Positions 26,842 to 37,546 of a stretch of DNA of 64,000 nt are shown piece after piece (position 1 is the stretch's first letter; each line of letters begins with the position of its first letter). A program made the translations under genes and the position numbers. Source of the stretch: Streptomyces sp. 2114.4 (GTDB lineage Bacteria > Actinomycetota > Actinomycetes > Streptomycetales > Streptomycetaceae); assembly GCF_900187385.1 (NCBI RefSeq), contig NZ_FYEY01000001.1, positions 5,642,001-5,706,000 of the forward strand, written 5' to 3'. Under the pieces are notes generated by a model. The model searched no databases, was not told the origin of the DNA, and was given only the letters and a program-made list of their open reading frames with translations.

Positions 26842-28760
26842 CGGGCGCTCTCTCCCTCGCCGGACATCAAGGTGGCGTACTCGGCGTTGTCCCGGAGCAG
26901 TTGGTGGTGGGTGCCGACGGCGGCGATCCGGCCGCCGGACAGCAGTGCCACCCGGTCGGCGAGCAGAACCGTGGACGGCCGGTGGGCGACGACCAGGGCG
27001 GTGGTGGCCGCCAGGGCCCGGCGCAGCGCCGCCTCCACCAGTGCCTCGGTGTGCACATCGAGGGCGGAGAGCGGATCGTCGAGGATCAGGAAGCGCGGCC
27101 GGCCGACCACCGCACGGGCCAGGGCGAGCCGTTGCCGCTGCCCGCCGGACAGGCTCAGCCCCTGCTCACCGACCTGGGTCGCACTGCCCTCGGGCAGGGC
27201 GTCGACGAATCCCTCGGCCTGTGCCACCGCCAGCGCCCGCCGCAGATCGCCGTCCTGCGCATCCTCTGTGCCCATCAGAACGTTCTCCGCGGCGGTCGCC
27301 GAGAAGAGTGTGGGCTCCTCGAAGGCCACGGCGACCAGCGCACGGGCCTCGTCCCGGCCGATCGTCGCCAGATCGCGCCCGTCGAGGGTGATCCGGCCCG
27401 CGGTCGGGTCGTACAGCCGCGGCACCAGCGCAGTGAGGGTGGTCTTCCCGCTGCCCGTCGCCCCGACCAGCGCCATCGTCTCGCCGGGCCGGATGTGCAG
27501 GGTGACGTCCTGGAGGAGGGGCGGGGCGTCCGGCGGCGCATCGGGGTAGCGGAACTCGACGCCGGAGAAGACCAGTCCGCCGGTGCCGGGCAAGGCGGGA
27601 AGGGGGGAAGCCGGGGCGCCCAGGGGGCCTGCGGTGGTGGCCGGTGTGTCCGTGGGCAGAGCGTCCCCACCCCGTACCTCCCCACCCCGTACGCCCCCGC
27701 CCCGTACGCCCCCGGTCCCTCCGCCCGTCGCCGGTTCCTCCACCGCGGGCTCGTCCATGACCTCGAAGTACCGGTCGGTGGCCGTTGCCGCCTCGTTGGC
27801 CATCGCCAGCAGGAAACCGGTCGACTCCACGGGCCAGCGCAGCGCCAGCGCGGTCGACAGGAAGGCGACGAGGGTGCCCGCGGACAGCTCGCCGTCGGCC
27901 ACCTGGAGCGAGCCGAGTACCAGGGCGCCGCCGATCGCGATCTCCGGAAGTGTGGTGATGCAGACCAGGATCCAGGCCAGCAGCCGGGCCTTGCGGAGTT
28001 CGGAGCTACGCAGCGCATGCGTCAGCTTCCGGAAGGACCGGGCCTGGCTGCGGTGGCGTCCGAAGCCCTTGATGATGCGGATGCCGAGCACCGACTCCTC
28101 GACCACCGTCGTCAGATCGCCGACCTGGTCCTGGGCCTGGCGGGCCGCCCGCCCGTACTTCGCCTCGAAGACCGAGCACAGCGCCATCAGCGGCGGCACC
28201 GGTGCCAGCAGCACCAGGCCCAGAGACCAGCGCTGGGCCATGAGGATCACCGCGCCCACCAGGATGGTCACCCCGTTGACGAGCAGGAACGTCAGCGGGA
28301 AGGTGAAGAACATCCGCAACAGCTGAAGGTCGGTGGTTCCCCGCGACAGCAACTGGCCCGAGGGCCAGCGGTCGTGGAAGGCGACCGGCAGCCGCTGCAC
28401 ATGGCGGTACAGCGCCTCGCGCATCGCCGCCTCGACCCCGGCCAGCGGGCGCGCCACCAGCCAGCGCCGCAGTCCGAACAACAGCGCCTCCGCCAGCCCG
28501 AGCAGCAGCAGGAAGGCGCCACCGAGCCATATCCCGCCCGGATCGCGCCCGGCCACCGGCCCGTCCACCAGCCACTTGAGCACCAGCGGGATGATCAGGC
28601 TGATGCACGAGGCGAGTATCGCCACGCACGCGGCGGTGCCCAGGCGCGCCCGCACCGGGCGGATGAACGGCCACAGGCGCAACAGCGAGCGCACTGCGGA
28701 GCGCTGGGGTAAGTCGGTCCGGTCGGGCGGGGGCGAGGTCTGCGCGGTATCGGCCATCAC
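26838..28760 (-). CDS. ABC exporter subunit (heterodimer partner 1)
   Basis: A 640-residue fused membrane plus ATPase protein, first gene of the pair. Membrane helices lie in residues 35-320. Walker A GATGSGKTT and signature LSGGQRQRL are intact, but Walker B reads LILDDPLSALD: the catalytic Glu is replaced by Asp. This marks the non-consensus site of a heterodimeric exporter, so the working ATP site should contain the partner's Glu. A Gly/Arg/Val-rich linker (about 328-355) is encoded by three near copies of a CCCCGTACG-containing unit (27665-27715). ATG 28760 is followed by a typical N-terminal amphipathic stretch. Confidence 0.9.
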   Translation of the reverse strand: MMADTAQTSPPPDRTDLPQRSAVRSLLRLWPFIRPVRARLGTAACVAILASCISLIIPLVLKWLVDGPVAGRDPGGIWLGGAFLLLLGLAEALLFGLRRWLVARPLAGVEAAMREALYRHVQRLPVAFHDRWPSGQLLSRGTTDLQLLRMFFTFPLTFLLVNGVTILVGAVILMAQRWSLGLVLLAPVPPLMALCSVFEAKYGRAARQAQDQVGDLTTVVEESVLGIRIIKGFGRHRSQARSFRKLTHALRSSELRKARLLAWILVCITTLPEIAIGGALVLGSLQVADGELSAGTLVAFLSTALALRWPVESTGFLLAMANEAATATDRYFEVMDEPAVEEPATGGGTGGVRGGGVRGGEVRGGDALPTDTPATTAGPLGAPASPLPALPGTGGLVFSGVEFRYPDAPPDAPPLLQDVTLHIRPGETMALVGATGSGKTTLTALVPRLYDPTAGRITLDGRDLATIGRDEARALVAVAFEEPTLFSATAAENVLMGTEDAQDGDLRRALAVAQAEGFVDALPEGSATQVGEQGLSLSGGQRQRLALARAVVGRPRFLILDDPLSALDVHTEALVEAALRRALAATTALVVAHRPSTVLLADRVALLSGGRIAAVGTHHQLLRDNAEYATLMSGEGESAR

Positions 28761-28879
28761 TCGCGAGCGTAAGGCGCGGCACTGACAACGCTCATGCCAT
28801 TTTCCGCCCGGCGGCCCCGCCCGCTGTGCCGCGCCGCGCTACCGCCGCCCCACCACTGTCCGCTACCGTCCCACCCCCC

Positions 28880-31135
<2,256 letters not shown>

Positions 31136-31192
31136 GTGCCGGCCTCCTGCGGCTCATGGCTCGGTCGGGCGGCGGGCCCCGGCACGGGGTAC

Positions 31193-31212
31193 CTCCCGGT
31201 GTCCACCGGGAG
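31193..31212 (-). promoter_or_regulatory. Inverted repeat in glgX upstream region
   Basis: CTCCCGGT (31193-31200) and ACCGGGAG (31205-31212) form a perfect 8-bp inverted repeat with a four-base loop, 58 bases before the glgX start. It could be an operator or a leader hairpin. Confidence 0.35.
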
Positions 31213-31366
31213 AGTCCGGCCGTGCAGGTGTCCCCCGCCCTCCCCGTTGTTCTTCCCGCAACCGGGCGTTGCCTCACGCTTCCCCCGGCGGGGGCTCATC
31301 GGTCTGCCCCGCACTGCCCGTGACATCCCGTTACGCGGCATACCTCCCAACCTGATGGTCATCCGT

Positions 31367-31379
31367 CACAATTCGGTAC
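31367..31379 (+). promoter_or_regulatory. -10-like box directly before an ATG (leaderless start)
   Basis: CACAAT (31367-31372) lies seven bases before ATG 31380, and no ribosome site is present. This spacing places the transcription start at or next to the A of the ATG, as in leaderless actinomycete mRNAs. Confidence 0.45.
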
Positions 31380-32684
31380 ATGACCGCCCATCAGCAGAAC
31401 CGAGCAGGGGACCGAGCGCAGAGCCGGGAGGACGGCCGGGCACGGGGCAGGGTGCCGGACCGGGCGGGCGGGCGAGCGGCGGTGCGGGCGGCCCGCCGGG
31501 TCCGCGTCGTCCTCGTCGCCGCGGCCGGGCTCGCCGGGGCGGTGGCGCTGGCCGGCTGCGGGGACGCCGAGGGCTTCGTCGGCAGCAAACCGCGCTCTCC
31601 GGGGGTGGCGATCAGGATCGTCCCGCACGACGGGGCGCACGGTGTACGGGCCGACGGGCGGTTCGAGGTACGGGTGCCCGAGGGGCGGCTGGAGCGGGTC
31701 GAGGTCAGCCGGGCCGGTGGCGCCGGCCGGCAGCCCGTCGCCGGGCGGATCGCCCCGGACGGTATGACCTGGCGCCCGGCGGCCCGGCGCCTCCAGCCCG
31801 GCGCGAAGTACACCGTCGACGCGGTGGCGCTGGACGGTGCGGGCCGGCGCTCGGCCCGCCACACCACCTTCACCACCGCCGCGCCCGTCCGCCGCTTCAC
31901 CGCCCACTTCTCTCCCCAGGGCGACGCCACGGTCGGCACCGGCCTGATCTTCTCGCTGGTCTTCAACCGGCCGGTCGCCGACCGCGCGGCCGTCGAACGC
32001 GCTGTCAGGGTCAGCGCCCGCCCCGCCGTCGAGATCGCCGCCCACTGGTTCGGCCACCGCCGGCTGGACTTCCGGCCCCGGGAGCGCTGGCGGCCGGGCA
32101 CCGGGATCACCGTGGATCTGCGGCTGCGCGGCGTGAAGGCCGGACCGGGCGCCTACGGGACGCAGCACCGGACCCTCCACTACCGGGTGGGCCGGGACCA
32201 GGTCAGCACCATCGATGCCGCCCGGCACACCATGACGGTCCGCCAGGGCGGCCGGGTGGTGGCGGTCCTGCCGGTCACCGCGGGCGACGACGCGAACCCC
32301 ACCTACAACGGGAAGATGGTGATCCTGGAGCGGCATTCCGTGACGCGGATGGACGGCGACACCGTCGGCTTCGGCGCCGAGTACGACATCCCGGACGTGC
32401 CGCACGCCATGCGGCTCACCAGGTCGGGGACCTTCCTGCACGGCAACTACTGGGCCCCGCCCGAGGTCTTCGGCGGCCTCAACACCAGCCACGGCTGCGT
32501 CGGGCTGAAGGACATCAAGGGCGGCGGCCCCCACACCCCGGCCGGCTGGTTCTTCGGCCACTCGATCGTCGGTGACACCGTCGTGGTGGAGCACTCCCCG
32601 GAGCGGATGGTCGCGCCGGACAACGGCCTCGGCGGCTGGAACATGCCCTGGGAGCTGTGGCGGGCCGGGTCCGCGCGGCGCTGA
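31380..32684 (+). CDS. Lipoprotein L,D-transpeptidase with Ig-like domain (copy 1)
   Basis: A 434-residue cell-wall enzyme that makes 3-3 peptidoglycan cross-links. An Arg-rich N-terminus leads to a signal helix (about 41-60) ending in lipobox LAGC, so the protein is anchored outside. Two Ig-like domains (about 70-285) precede the YkuD catalytic domain, whose signature SHGCVGL (about residue 370) carries the catalytic Cys. The architecture is that of mycobacterial LdtMt2. ATG 31380 is probably leaderless. The next gene is a close paralogue in the same direction. Such enzymes tolerate most beta-lactams but are inhibited by carbapenems. Confidence 0.92.
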   Translation: MTAHQQNRAGDRAQSREDGRARGRVPDRAGGRAAVRAARRVRVVLVAAAGLAGAVALAGCGDAEGFVGSKPRSPGVAIRIVPHDGAHGVRADGRFEVRVPEGRLERVEVSRAGGAGRQPVAGRIAPDGMTWRPAARRLQPGAKYTVDAVALDGAGRRSARHTTFTTAAPVRRFTAHFSPQGDATVGTGLIFSLVFNRPVADRAAVERAVRVSARPAVEIAAHWFGHRRLDFRPRERWRPGTGITVDLRLRGVKAGPGAYGTQHRTLHYRVGRDQVSTIDAARHTMTVRQGGRVVAVLPVTAGDDANPTYNGKMVILERHSVTRMDGDTVGFGAEYDIPDVPHAMRLTRSGTFLHGNYWAPPEVFGGLNTSHGCVGLKDIKGGGPHTPAGWFFGHSIVGDTVVVEHSPERMVAPDNGLGGWNMPWELWRAGSARR

Positions 32685-32748
32685 CCGGCGGCCGCCTCGG
32701 TGGCCGTCCGCCCCCTGCCTCCGCACCACCCCCGCAGTTGGGACTAAA

Positions 32749-32796
32749 CGGTGACGTTCACGGGGAGTTCACTGTCACCGCGGTGTGGTTATCTAA
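32749..32796 (+). promoter_or_regulatory. Inverted repeat and -10 candidate upstream of second transpeptidase
   Basis: CGGTGAC (32749-32755) and GTCACCG (32774-32780) form an inverted repeat. A TATCTA sequence (32790-32795) may be a -10 box, with GTTCAC (32767-32772) as a weak -35 at 17 bases. The overlap of dyad and promoter suggests a repressor or activator site. Confidence 0.4.
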
Positions 32797-32865
32797 CGGC
32801 AAGCGCGCGGCTGTCCGCGTCCGCGCGCGGGGGACCGCGGGCCGTGCGAGGGGGAAGGGGCAGTC

Positions 32866-34104
32866 GTGAACGTCCAGCCGAATTCGGGGGTGCCGGCTCG
32901 CCGGCGTCGGTGGCCGGTCACGGGCGGGGGCGCGCCGGCCCTGCTCGTCGGCGCGATGCTGCTGCTGGTGACCGCTTGCGGCGGTGACGTCGATGACGAC
33001 ACATCGGCGGGCAAGGCGGGCGGGGAGAAGGCCGCCTCGCAGGCGGCCGTGACGATAGCGCCCAAGGACGGTGCGCACGACGTCGCCACCAGCGGCGCGC
33101 TGAAGGTGACCGCCCACAAGGGCCGGCTCAAGTCCGTCAAGGTCAAGGACGGCAAGGGCAACGAGGTCGACGGGAAGACAGCGGGCGGCGGCGCCTTGTG
33201 GCAGCCGAGCGGCCACCTCGGCGCCTCGACGGAGTACACCGTGGACGCCATAGCGGTGGACGGCAAGGGCCGGGAGACCGCCGAGCACTCCCGCTTCACC
33301 ACCCTCGTCCCGAAGAACACCTTCATCGGCCAGTACACCCCCGAGAACGGCCAGCGGGTCGGCGTCGGGATGCCGGTCTCGATCCACTTCACCCGAGGTA
33401 TCACCGACCCCAGGGCCGTCGAGGACGCCATCAAGGTCAGCGCGCAGCCGTCGGTCCCCATCGAGGGCCACTGGTTCGGCAACGACCGGCTCGACTTCCG
33501 CCCCGAGAAGTACTGGGCGGCCGGCACCAAGGTCACCCTCAAGCTCGACCTCAACGGCGTCGAGGGCCGGCCCGGGGTCTACGGCACCCAGGCCAAGGAG
33601 GTCTCCTTCACCGTCGGCCGCAGCCAGGTCAGCACGGTCGACGCCGCGTCGAAGAAGATGACCGTGGTCCGCGACGGCAAGAAGATCAAGACCATCCCGA
33701 TCACCTCGGGTGCGCCGGGCACCGAGACGTACAACGGCAAGATGGTGATCAGCGAGAAGCACCTGGTGACGCGGATGAACGGCGACACCGTCGGCTTCGG
33801 CGGGGAGTACGACATCAAGGACGTCCCGCATGCGATGCGGCTGAGCACGTCCGGCACGTTCATCCACGGCAACTACTGGTCGGGCAGCGCGACCTTCGGC
33901 ACCCGCAACGCCAGTCACGGCTGTGTGGGCCTCTTCGACCAGCGCGGTGGCGGCGACAGCTCCACCCCGGCGGCGTGGTTCTTCCGCAACTCCGTCGTCG
34001 GCGATGTGGTCATCGTCAAGAACTCGCACGACGAAACGATCCAGCCGGACAACGGCTTCAGCGACTGGAACCTTTCCTGGGAGAAGTGGAAGGCCCGCCA
34101 GTAG
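32866..34104 (+). CDS. Lipoprotein L,D-transpeptidase with Ig-like domain (copy 2)
   Basis: A 412-residue paralogue of the preceding gene with the same design: signal helix and lipobox LVTAC (about residues 25-43), Ig-like domains (about 60-260) and YkuD domain with SHGCVGL holding the catalytic Cys. GTG 32866 has a GGGGAAGGGG ribosome site. Conserved blocks such as GDTVGFG.EYDI.DVPHAMRL are almost identical in both. Copy 2 is Lys-rich and copy 1 Arg-rich. It has its own upstream region of 180 bases, so the two may be expressed under different conditions. A very strong hairpin follows. Confidence 0.93.
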   Translation: MNVQPNSGVPARRRRWPVTGGGAPALLVGAMLLLVTACGGDVDDDTSAGKAGGEKAASQAAVTIAPKDGAHDVATSGALKVTAHKGRLKSVKVKDGKGNEVDGKTAGGGALWQPSGHLGASTEYTVDAIAVDGKGRETAEHSRFTTLVPKNTFIGQYTPENGQRVGVGMPVSIHFTRGITDPRAVEDAIKVSAQPSVPIEGHWFGNDRLDFRPEKYWAAGTKVTLKLDLNGVEGRPGVYGTQAKEVSFTVGRSQVSTVDAASKKMTVVRDGKKIKTIPITSGAPGTETYNGKMVISEKHLVTRMNGDTVGFGGEYDIKDVPHAMRLSTSGTFIHGNYWSGSATFGTRNASHGCVGLFDQRGGGDSSTPAAWFFRNSVVGDVVIVKNSHDETIQPDNGFSDWNLSWEKWKARQ

Positions 34105-34181
34105 AGCCGCCAGTAGAGCTGCCAGGAGGGCCGCCCATAGGGGCATCGGTGGCCTCGGCGGCAGGGCGGCCGGAAGGCGAG

Positions 34182-34218
34182 CGGGCCCGGTGCACTGTGA
34201 CGCAGTGCACCGGGCCCG
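34182..34218 (+). terminator. Strong hairpin after second L,D-transpeptidase
   Basis: A perfect 16-bp stem (34182-34197 with 34203-34218, core CCCGGTGCACTG) with a five-base loop, 78 bases after the stop. The stem is long enough to end transcription without a U-run. Confidence 0.85.
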
Positions 34219-34247
34219 ATGTCGTTAACGCGTACTAACCTTCCCGC

Positions 34248-35015
34248 ATGACTGTGAATCTCGAGGTCGCCGACGGCGTCGGCACCATCCGCCTGGACCG
34301 TCCGCCGATGAACGCACTGGACATCGCCACCCAGGACCGGCTGCGCGAGCTGGCCGAGGAGGTCACCCGCCGCGACGATGTGCGCGCCGTCGTCGTCTGG
34401 GGCGGCGAGAAGGTGTTCGCGGCCGGCGCGGACATCAAGGAGATGCAGGCCATGGACCACGCGGCCATGGTGGTGCGCTCCAAGGCCCTGCAGGACTCGT
34501 TCACCGCCGTGGCCCGGATCCCCAAGCCGGTGGTCGCCGCGATCACCGGCTATGCGCTGGGCGGGGGCTGCGAGTTGGCGCTCTGCGCCGACTTCCGGAT
34601 CGCGGGCGACAACGCCAAGCTCGGCCAGCCGGAGATCCTGCTGGGTCTCATCCCCGGCGCCGGCGGCACCCAGCGGCTGGCGCGGCTGGTGGGCCCGTCC
34701 AAGGCCAAGGACCTGATCTTCACCGGCCGTCATGTGAAGGCCGACGAGGCCCTTGCGCTCGGCCTGGTCGACCGGGTGGTGCCGGCCGCGGAGGTCTACG
34801 AGCAGGCGCACGCCTGGGCGGCACGGCTGGCGGCCGGTCCCGCGCTGGCGCTGCGGGCCGCCAAAGAGTCCGTCGACGGCGGTCTGGAGACCGACATCGA
34901 CACCGGCCTGACGATCGAACGCAACTGGTTTGCGGGGCTGTTCGCGACCGAGGACCGCGAGACCGGTATGCGCAGCTTCATCGAGGAAGGGCCGGGCAAG
35001 GCCAAGTTCCGCTGA
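34248..35015 (+). CDS. Enoyl-CoA hydratase/isomerase (crotonase) family
   Basis: A 255-residue crotonase-fold enzyme, usual family length. The oxyanion-hole motifs are FAAGADIKEM (about residues 58-67) and YALGGGCELAL (about 103-113), and the catalytic region GQPEILLGLIPGAGGTQRL carries the usual Glu. It probably hydrates 2-enoyl-CoA to 3-hydroxyacyl-CoA in fatty-acid oxidation. It is monocistronic between a strong terminator and an unrelated gene. There is no ribosome site before ATG 34248; TACTAA (34233-34238) nine bases upstream may be the -10 box of a nearly leaderless transcript. Confidence 0.9.
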   Translation: MTVNLEVADGVGTIRLDRPPMNALDIATQDRLRELAEEVTRRDDVRAVVVWGGEKVFAAGADIKEMQAMDHAAMVVRSKALQDSFTAVARIPKPVVAAITGYALGGGCELALCADFRIAGDNAKLGQPEILLGLIPGAGGTQRLARLVGPSKAKDLIFTGRHVKADEALALGLVDRVVPAAEVYEQAHAWAARLAAGPALALRAAKESVDGGLETDIDTGLTIERNWFAGLFATEDRETGMRSFIEEGPGKAKFR

Positions 35016-35083
35016 AACGGCTGTTGTTGGCGATGCTTCTGAGGTTTGGGCCGGGTGCAATGCCTCGTGTGGGCGAACCAAGG

Positions 35084-35112
35084 AAGGCTTAATTGCGCCT
35101 TAAGGCAACCTT
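35084..35112. promoter_or_regulatory. Nested palindromes of unknown role
   Basis: Three overlapping dyads occur: AAGGC(N8)GCCTT (35084-35101), GCCTTAAGGC (35097-35106) and AAGG-CAA-CCTT (35102-35112). They are AT-richer than the surroundings and lie between the crotonase gene and the ATPase gene. They could form a regulator-binding site; they only partly resemble actinomycete iron boxes. Confidence 0.3.
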
Positions 35113-35279
35113 GTTGAGGCGTCCGGCCGCTTCCGTGGAGGCCCGGCGTCCAGGCAGGTCAGCCTGGGTGCGCCGGGCCCTCGGCCGCCGTTGGCAGACG
35201 TCTCGCCGGAGGGCTGGAACCGACGATTCCGGACAATCGATTCCGTCGGTTCCGCTCCCCTGGACGCGGCGCAACGGCC

Positions 35280-35819
35280 ATGATGGGACGCATGGCGGGC
35301 CTCGAAGGAATGGAGCAGCCGCGGCCGCGGAGCGATCCGGCCGCCGCCCGAGGGGGCATCCCCGGTCCGGACGCAGACACCGCACCGGCCCCTCGCGCAC
35401 CGGCCCTCGCGGCCTCCGGCCCGGTCGGCGACCCGGCTCTCGGCGAGGTGCGGCTGCCCTCGCGCCCCCAGTCCGCCGGCATCGCGCGCCGGCTGACCGC
35501 CGCCGTACTCATCGGACAGTGGGCCCTGACGCCCCAGCTCGCCGAGCACGCCGTGCTGCTGGTGTCCGAGCTCGTCGGCAACGCCGTGCGGCACACCGGC
35601 GCCCGCACCTTCGGGCTGCGGATGCTCCGCCGCCGCGGCTGGATCCGGATCGAGGTGCGCGACCCGTCCCGCGGCCTGCCCTGCCTGATGCCGGTCCAGG
35701 AGATGGACCTCAGCGGCCGCGGCCTCTTCCTCGTCGACAAGCTCTCCGACCGCTGGGGCGTGGATCTGCTGCCCCGCGGCAAGACCACCTGGTTCGAGAT
35801 GCGGATCGCCGACCGCTGA
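35280..35819 (+). CDS. RsbW-like ATP-binding protein (HATPase, anti-sigma type)
   Basis: A protein of up to 179 residues: about 50 residues of Pro/Ala-rich tail then a single GHKL ATPase domain with N-box VSELVGNAVRH, G1 box EVRDPSRGLP and G2 box SGRGLFLVDKLSDRWG. No His-kinase dimerisation domain is present, so it belongs to the many Streptomyces RsbW/SpoIIAB-like Ser/Thr kinases that control sigma or anti-anti-sigma factors. Start is uncertain: ATG 35280, 35283, 35292 and 35310 are all in frame and none has a good ribosome site. No partner gene is adjacent. Confidence 0.82.
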   Translation: MMGRMAGLEGMEQPRPRSDPAAARGGIPGPDADTAPAPRAPALAASGPVGDPALGEVRLPSRPQSAGIARRLTAAVLIGQWALTPQLAEHAVLLVSELVGNAVRHTGARTFGLRMLRRRGWIRIEVRDPSRGLPCLMPVQEMDLSGRGLFLVDKLSDRWGVDLLPRGKTTWFEMRIADR

Positions 35820-35838
35820 GGGCCGGTTTGCCCGGCCC
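35820..35838 (+). terminator. Short hairpin right after the ATPase gene
   Basis: GGGCCGG (35820-35826) pairs with CCGGCCC (35832-35838) around a five-base loop immediately after the stop codon. A weak but well-placed terminator candidate. Confidence 0.5.
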
Positions 35839-35930
35839 TCGGCCCCCGGCCCCGGGGGCGGCGCGGCGCAATTCCGGCCCTGCCCGGCCTGGCCCGCCTC
35901 GCCCCGGCCCGGCTTGCCCCCGGGCGCCTG

Positions 35931-36000
35931 TGCCCCGTCGGTTCTCGTTGCCCCGACGGTCCCCGTTGCCCCGTCGGTTCCCGTGTCCCGACGGCCCCGA
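35931..36000. repeat. 18-base tandem repeat, three full copies plus a partial
   Basis: Units of 18 bases (TGCCCCG-T/A-CGGT...CGT) start at 35931, 35949 and 35967 and decay in a fourth copy. The repeat lies between the ATPase gene and the secreted-protein gene, just before the putative promoter. Confidence 0.7.
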
Positions 36001-36042
36001 TGTCCGCTCCGGTCGGTGCTCAGCTCGCGCGATGACGATCCG

Positions 36043-36048
36043 TAGGAT
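36043..36048 (+). promoter_or_regulatory. -10 box candidate for the secreted-protein/DsbA/CcdA unit
   Basis: TAGGAT at 36043-36048 would start transcription near 36055, about 36 bases before the next gene's ATG. No clear -35 box is visible. Confidence 0.35.
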
Positions 36049-36090
36049 GGGATATTCATGTTCGCGCACCGGGCCCGGAGAGGAGGGGAC

Positions 36091-36630
36091 ATGCACCACG
36101 TGCGCCGGTCGGCCACGCTGACGCTGCTGCTCCTCCTCGCCGTCACCTTCGGGCCGCTGCTGTGCCGCATCGGCGGCGACCAGGCCTGGCTGGCGGGCCG
36201 GGCGGCAGCGGCCACGGCGGCATGGCGGGCCGACGCCGCGACGCCGGCGCACCCGGCGGCGGCGCGCACCGCGGCGAGCCCGGCGGACGGTGACGCATCG
36301 GCGCACGGGGACGGACCCGTGGACGGGTACGCATCGCCGGATGGCGACGCACCGACACGGCCGTCCGCCGCCGGCGGCCCGCGGCTCGATCCCGGTGCCC
36401 CCCTCGCCGTGGCCCACGCGCCCAAGAAGTGCTCGAACCGGCATGCCCCGGGGCCCACGGAGTCCGCCCCGCTGCCCACACCGCACCGCGGTGAGCCCCT
36501 GGCCCCCGCCACCACCGGCGCGGGGCCGCTCGCCGCTGATCTGCCCGCGCAGTACGCGCTCGCCCGGCCACCGACCGACAGCGCGCCCGCCCGTGACCGC
36601 ACCCCGCTCCTGCCCGTACTGCGGATATAG
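36091..36630 (+). CDS. Secreted low-complexity protein of unknown function
   Basis: A 179-residue protein. ATG 36091 is chosen because AGGAGGGG lies two to nine bases upstream. A signal or membrane helix (residues 6-25, ATLTLLLLLAVTFGPLLC) is followed by an Ala/Pro/Asp/Gly-rich region without predicted fold and one Cys in PKKCSNRH. No family is recognised. It lies 58 bases before the DsbA-like gene and may be co-expressed with it. Having two Cys residues, it could be a substrate of that thiol system, but this is only inference. Base composition and codon bias are like the flanks. Confidence 0.6.
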   Translation: MHHVRRSATLTLLLLLAVTFGPLLCRIGGDQAWLAGRAAAATAAWRADAATPAHPAAARTAASPADGDASAHGDGPVDGYASPDGDAPTRPSAAGGPRLDPGAPLAVAHAPKKCSNRHAPGPTESAPLPTPHRGEPLAPATTGAGPLAADLPAQYALARPPTDSAPARDRTPLLPVLRI

Positions 36631-36688
36631 GCCGCTGCCCCGACGCACACGGCCTGACCTTCCCCTTCCGTACGTCTGGAGCTTCCGC

Positions 36689-37546
36689 ATGCCCGCTTCC
36701 GCCTCTCCCACCCGCAAACTGGCCGCCATCGGCGCGGTCATCGCCCTTGTCGTGGCCGTCATCGCCATCGGGGTCGCCATCGGCAAGTCCGCCGAGGACG
36801 ACCGCGGCACCGGCCGCGGCAATACCTCCGAGGCCGCCGCCTCCGGTGCGCCCGAGGAAGACCCCGCACAGCAGAAGATGTTCGACGACCTCGCCAAGCG
36901 GACCAGCCGGCGCGAGGACGGGGATCCGCTGGCCGTCGGCCGGAAGGACGCCCCGGTGGTCCTGGTCGAATACGCCGACTACCAGTGCTCGTTCTGCGGC
37001 CGCTTCACCCGTGAGACCCAGCCCGGACTGATCAAGAAGTTCGTCGACGCGGGCACCCTGCGCATCGAATTCCGCAACTTCACCGTCTTCGGCGCCGACT
37101 CCGAGCGGGCCGCCCGTGCCTCCTGGGCCGCCGGGCAGCAGGGCAAGTTCTGGCAGCTCCACGACGAGCTGTACGCCAAGACCCGTAAGGGCAAGGCGCT
37201 CGCCGAGGACAAGCTCGTCGAGCTGGCCCGCAGCAGCGGTGTGGACGACATCGACAAGTTCCGTTCGGACATGAAGAGCGAGGATGCCGAGCGGGCGCTG
37301 AAGAAGGATCAGACCGAGGGGTACCAGCTCGGGGTGCAGTCCACGCCGTCCTTCCTCGTCAACGGCCGGCCGGTCGCCGGGGCCCAGCCCGCCGAGGTCT
37401 TCGCCCAGGCCATCAAGGATGCCGCGGCGCGGGCGGACAAGAAGGGAACGGCGGACAAGAACGGGGCCAAGGACAAGAGCGAGCCGTCGGGCAAGGACGG
37501 GTCTGCGGCCAAGGACGGGCCGGCGGCCAAGGGGGCCGGGGAATGA
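36689..37546 (+). CDS. Membrane-anchored DsbA-like thioredoxin
   Basis: A 285-residue extracytoplasmic thiol oxidoreductase. One membrane helix (residues 10-33) anchors it. The thioredoxin-fold domain of the DsbA/BdbD type has active site QCSFC (about residue 98), helical insertion, and cis-Pro loop QSTPSFLVNGR. The C-terminal 45 residues are a Lys/Ala/Gly-rich tail. ATG 36689 has GGAG nine bases upstream. Its stop overlaps the start of the CcdA-like gene by four bases, so they are translationally coupled: the membrane partner presumably passes electrons to or from this protein. Confidence 0.9.
   Translation: MPASASPTRKLAAIGAVIALVVAVIAIGVAIGKSAEDDRGTGRGNTSEAAASGAPEEDPAQQKMFDDLAKRTSRREDGDPLAVGRKDAPVVLVEYADYQCSFCGRFTRETQPGLIKKFVDAGTLRIEFRNFTVFGADSERAARASWAAGQQGKFWQLHDELYAKTRKGKALAEDKLVELARSSGVDDIDKFRSDMKSEDAERALKKDQTEGYQLGVQSTPSFLVNGRPVAGAQPAEVFAQAIKDAAARADKKGTADKNGAKDKSEPSGKDGSAAKDGPAAKGAGE

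Noticed and set aside
35084-35112. Iron-box (DmdR/IdeR) site
   Set aside because: Only one half matches the consensus and no iron-related gene is adjacent; kept as an unnamed palindrome.
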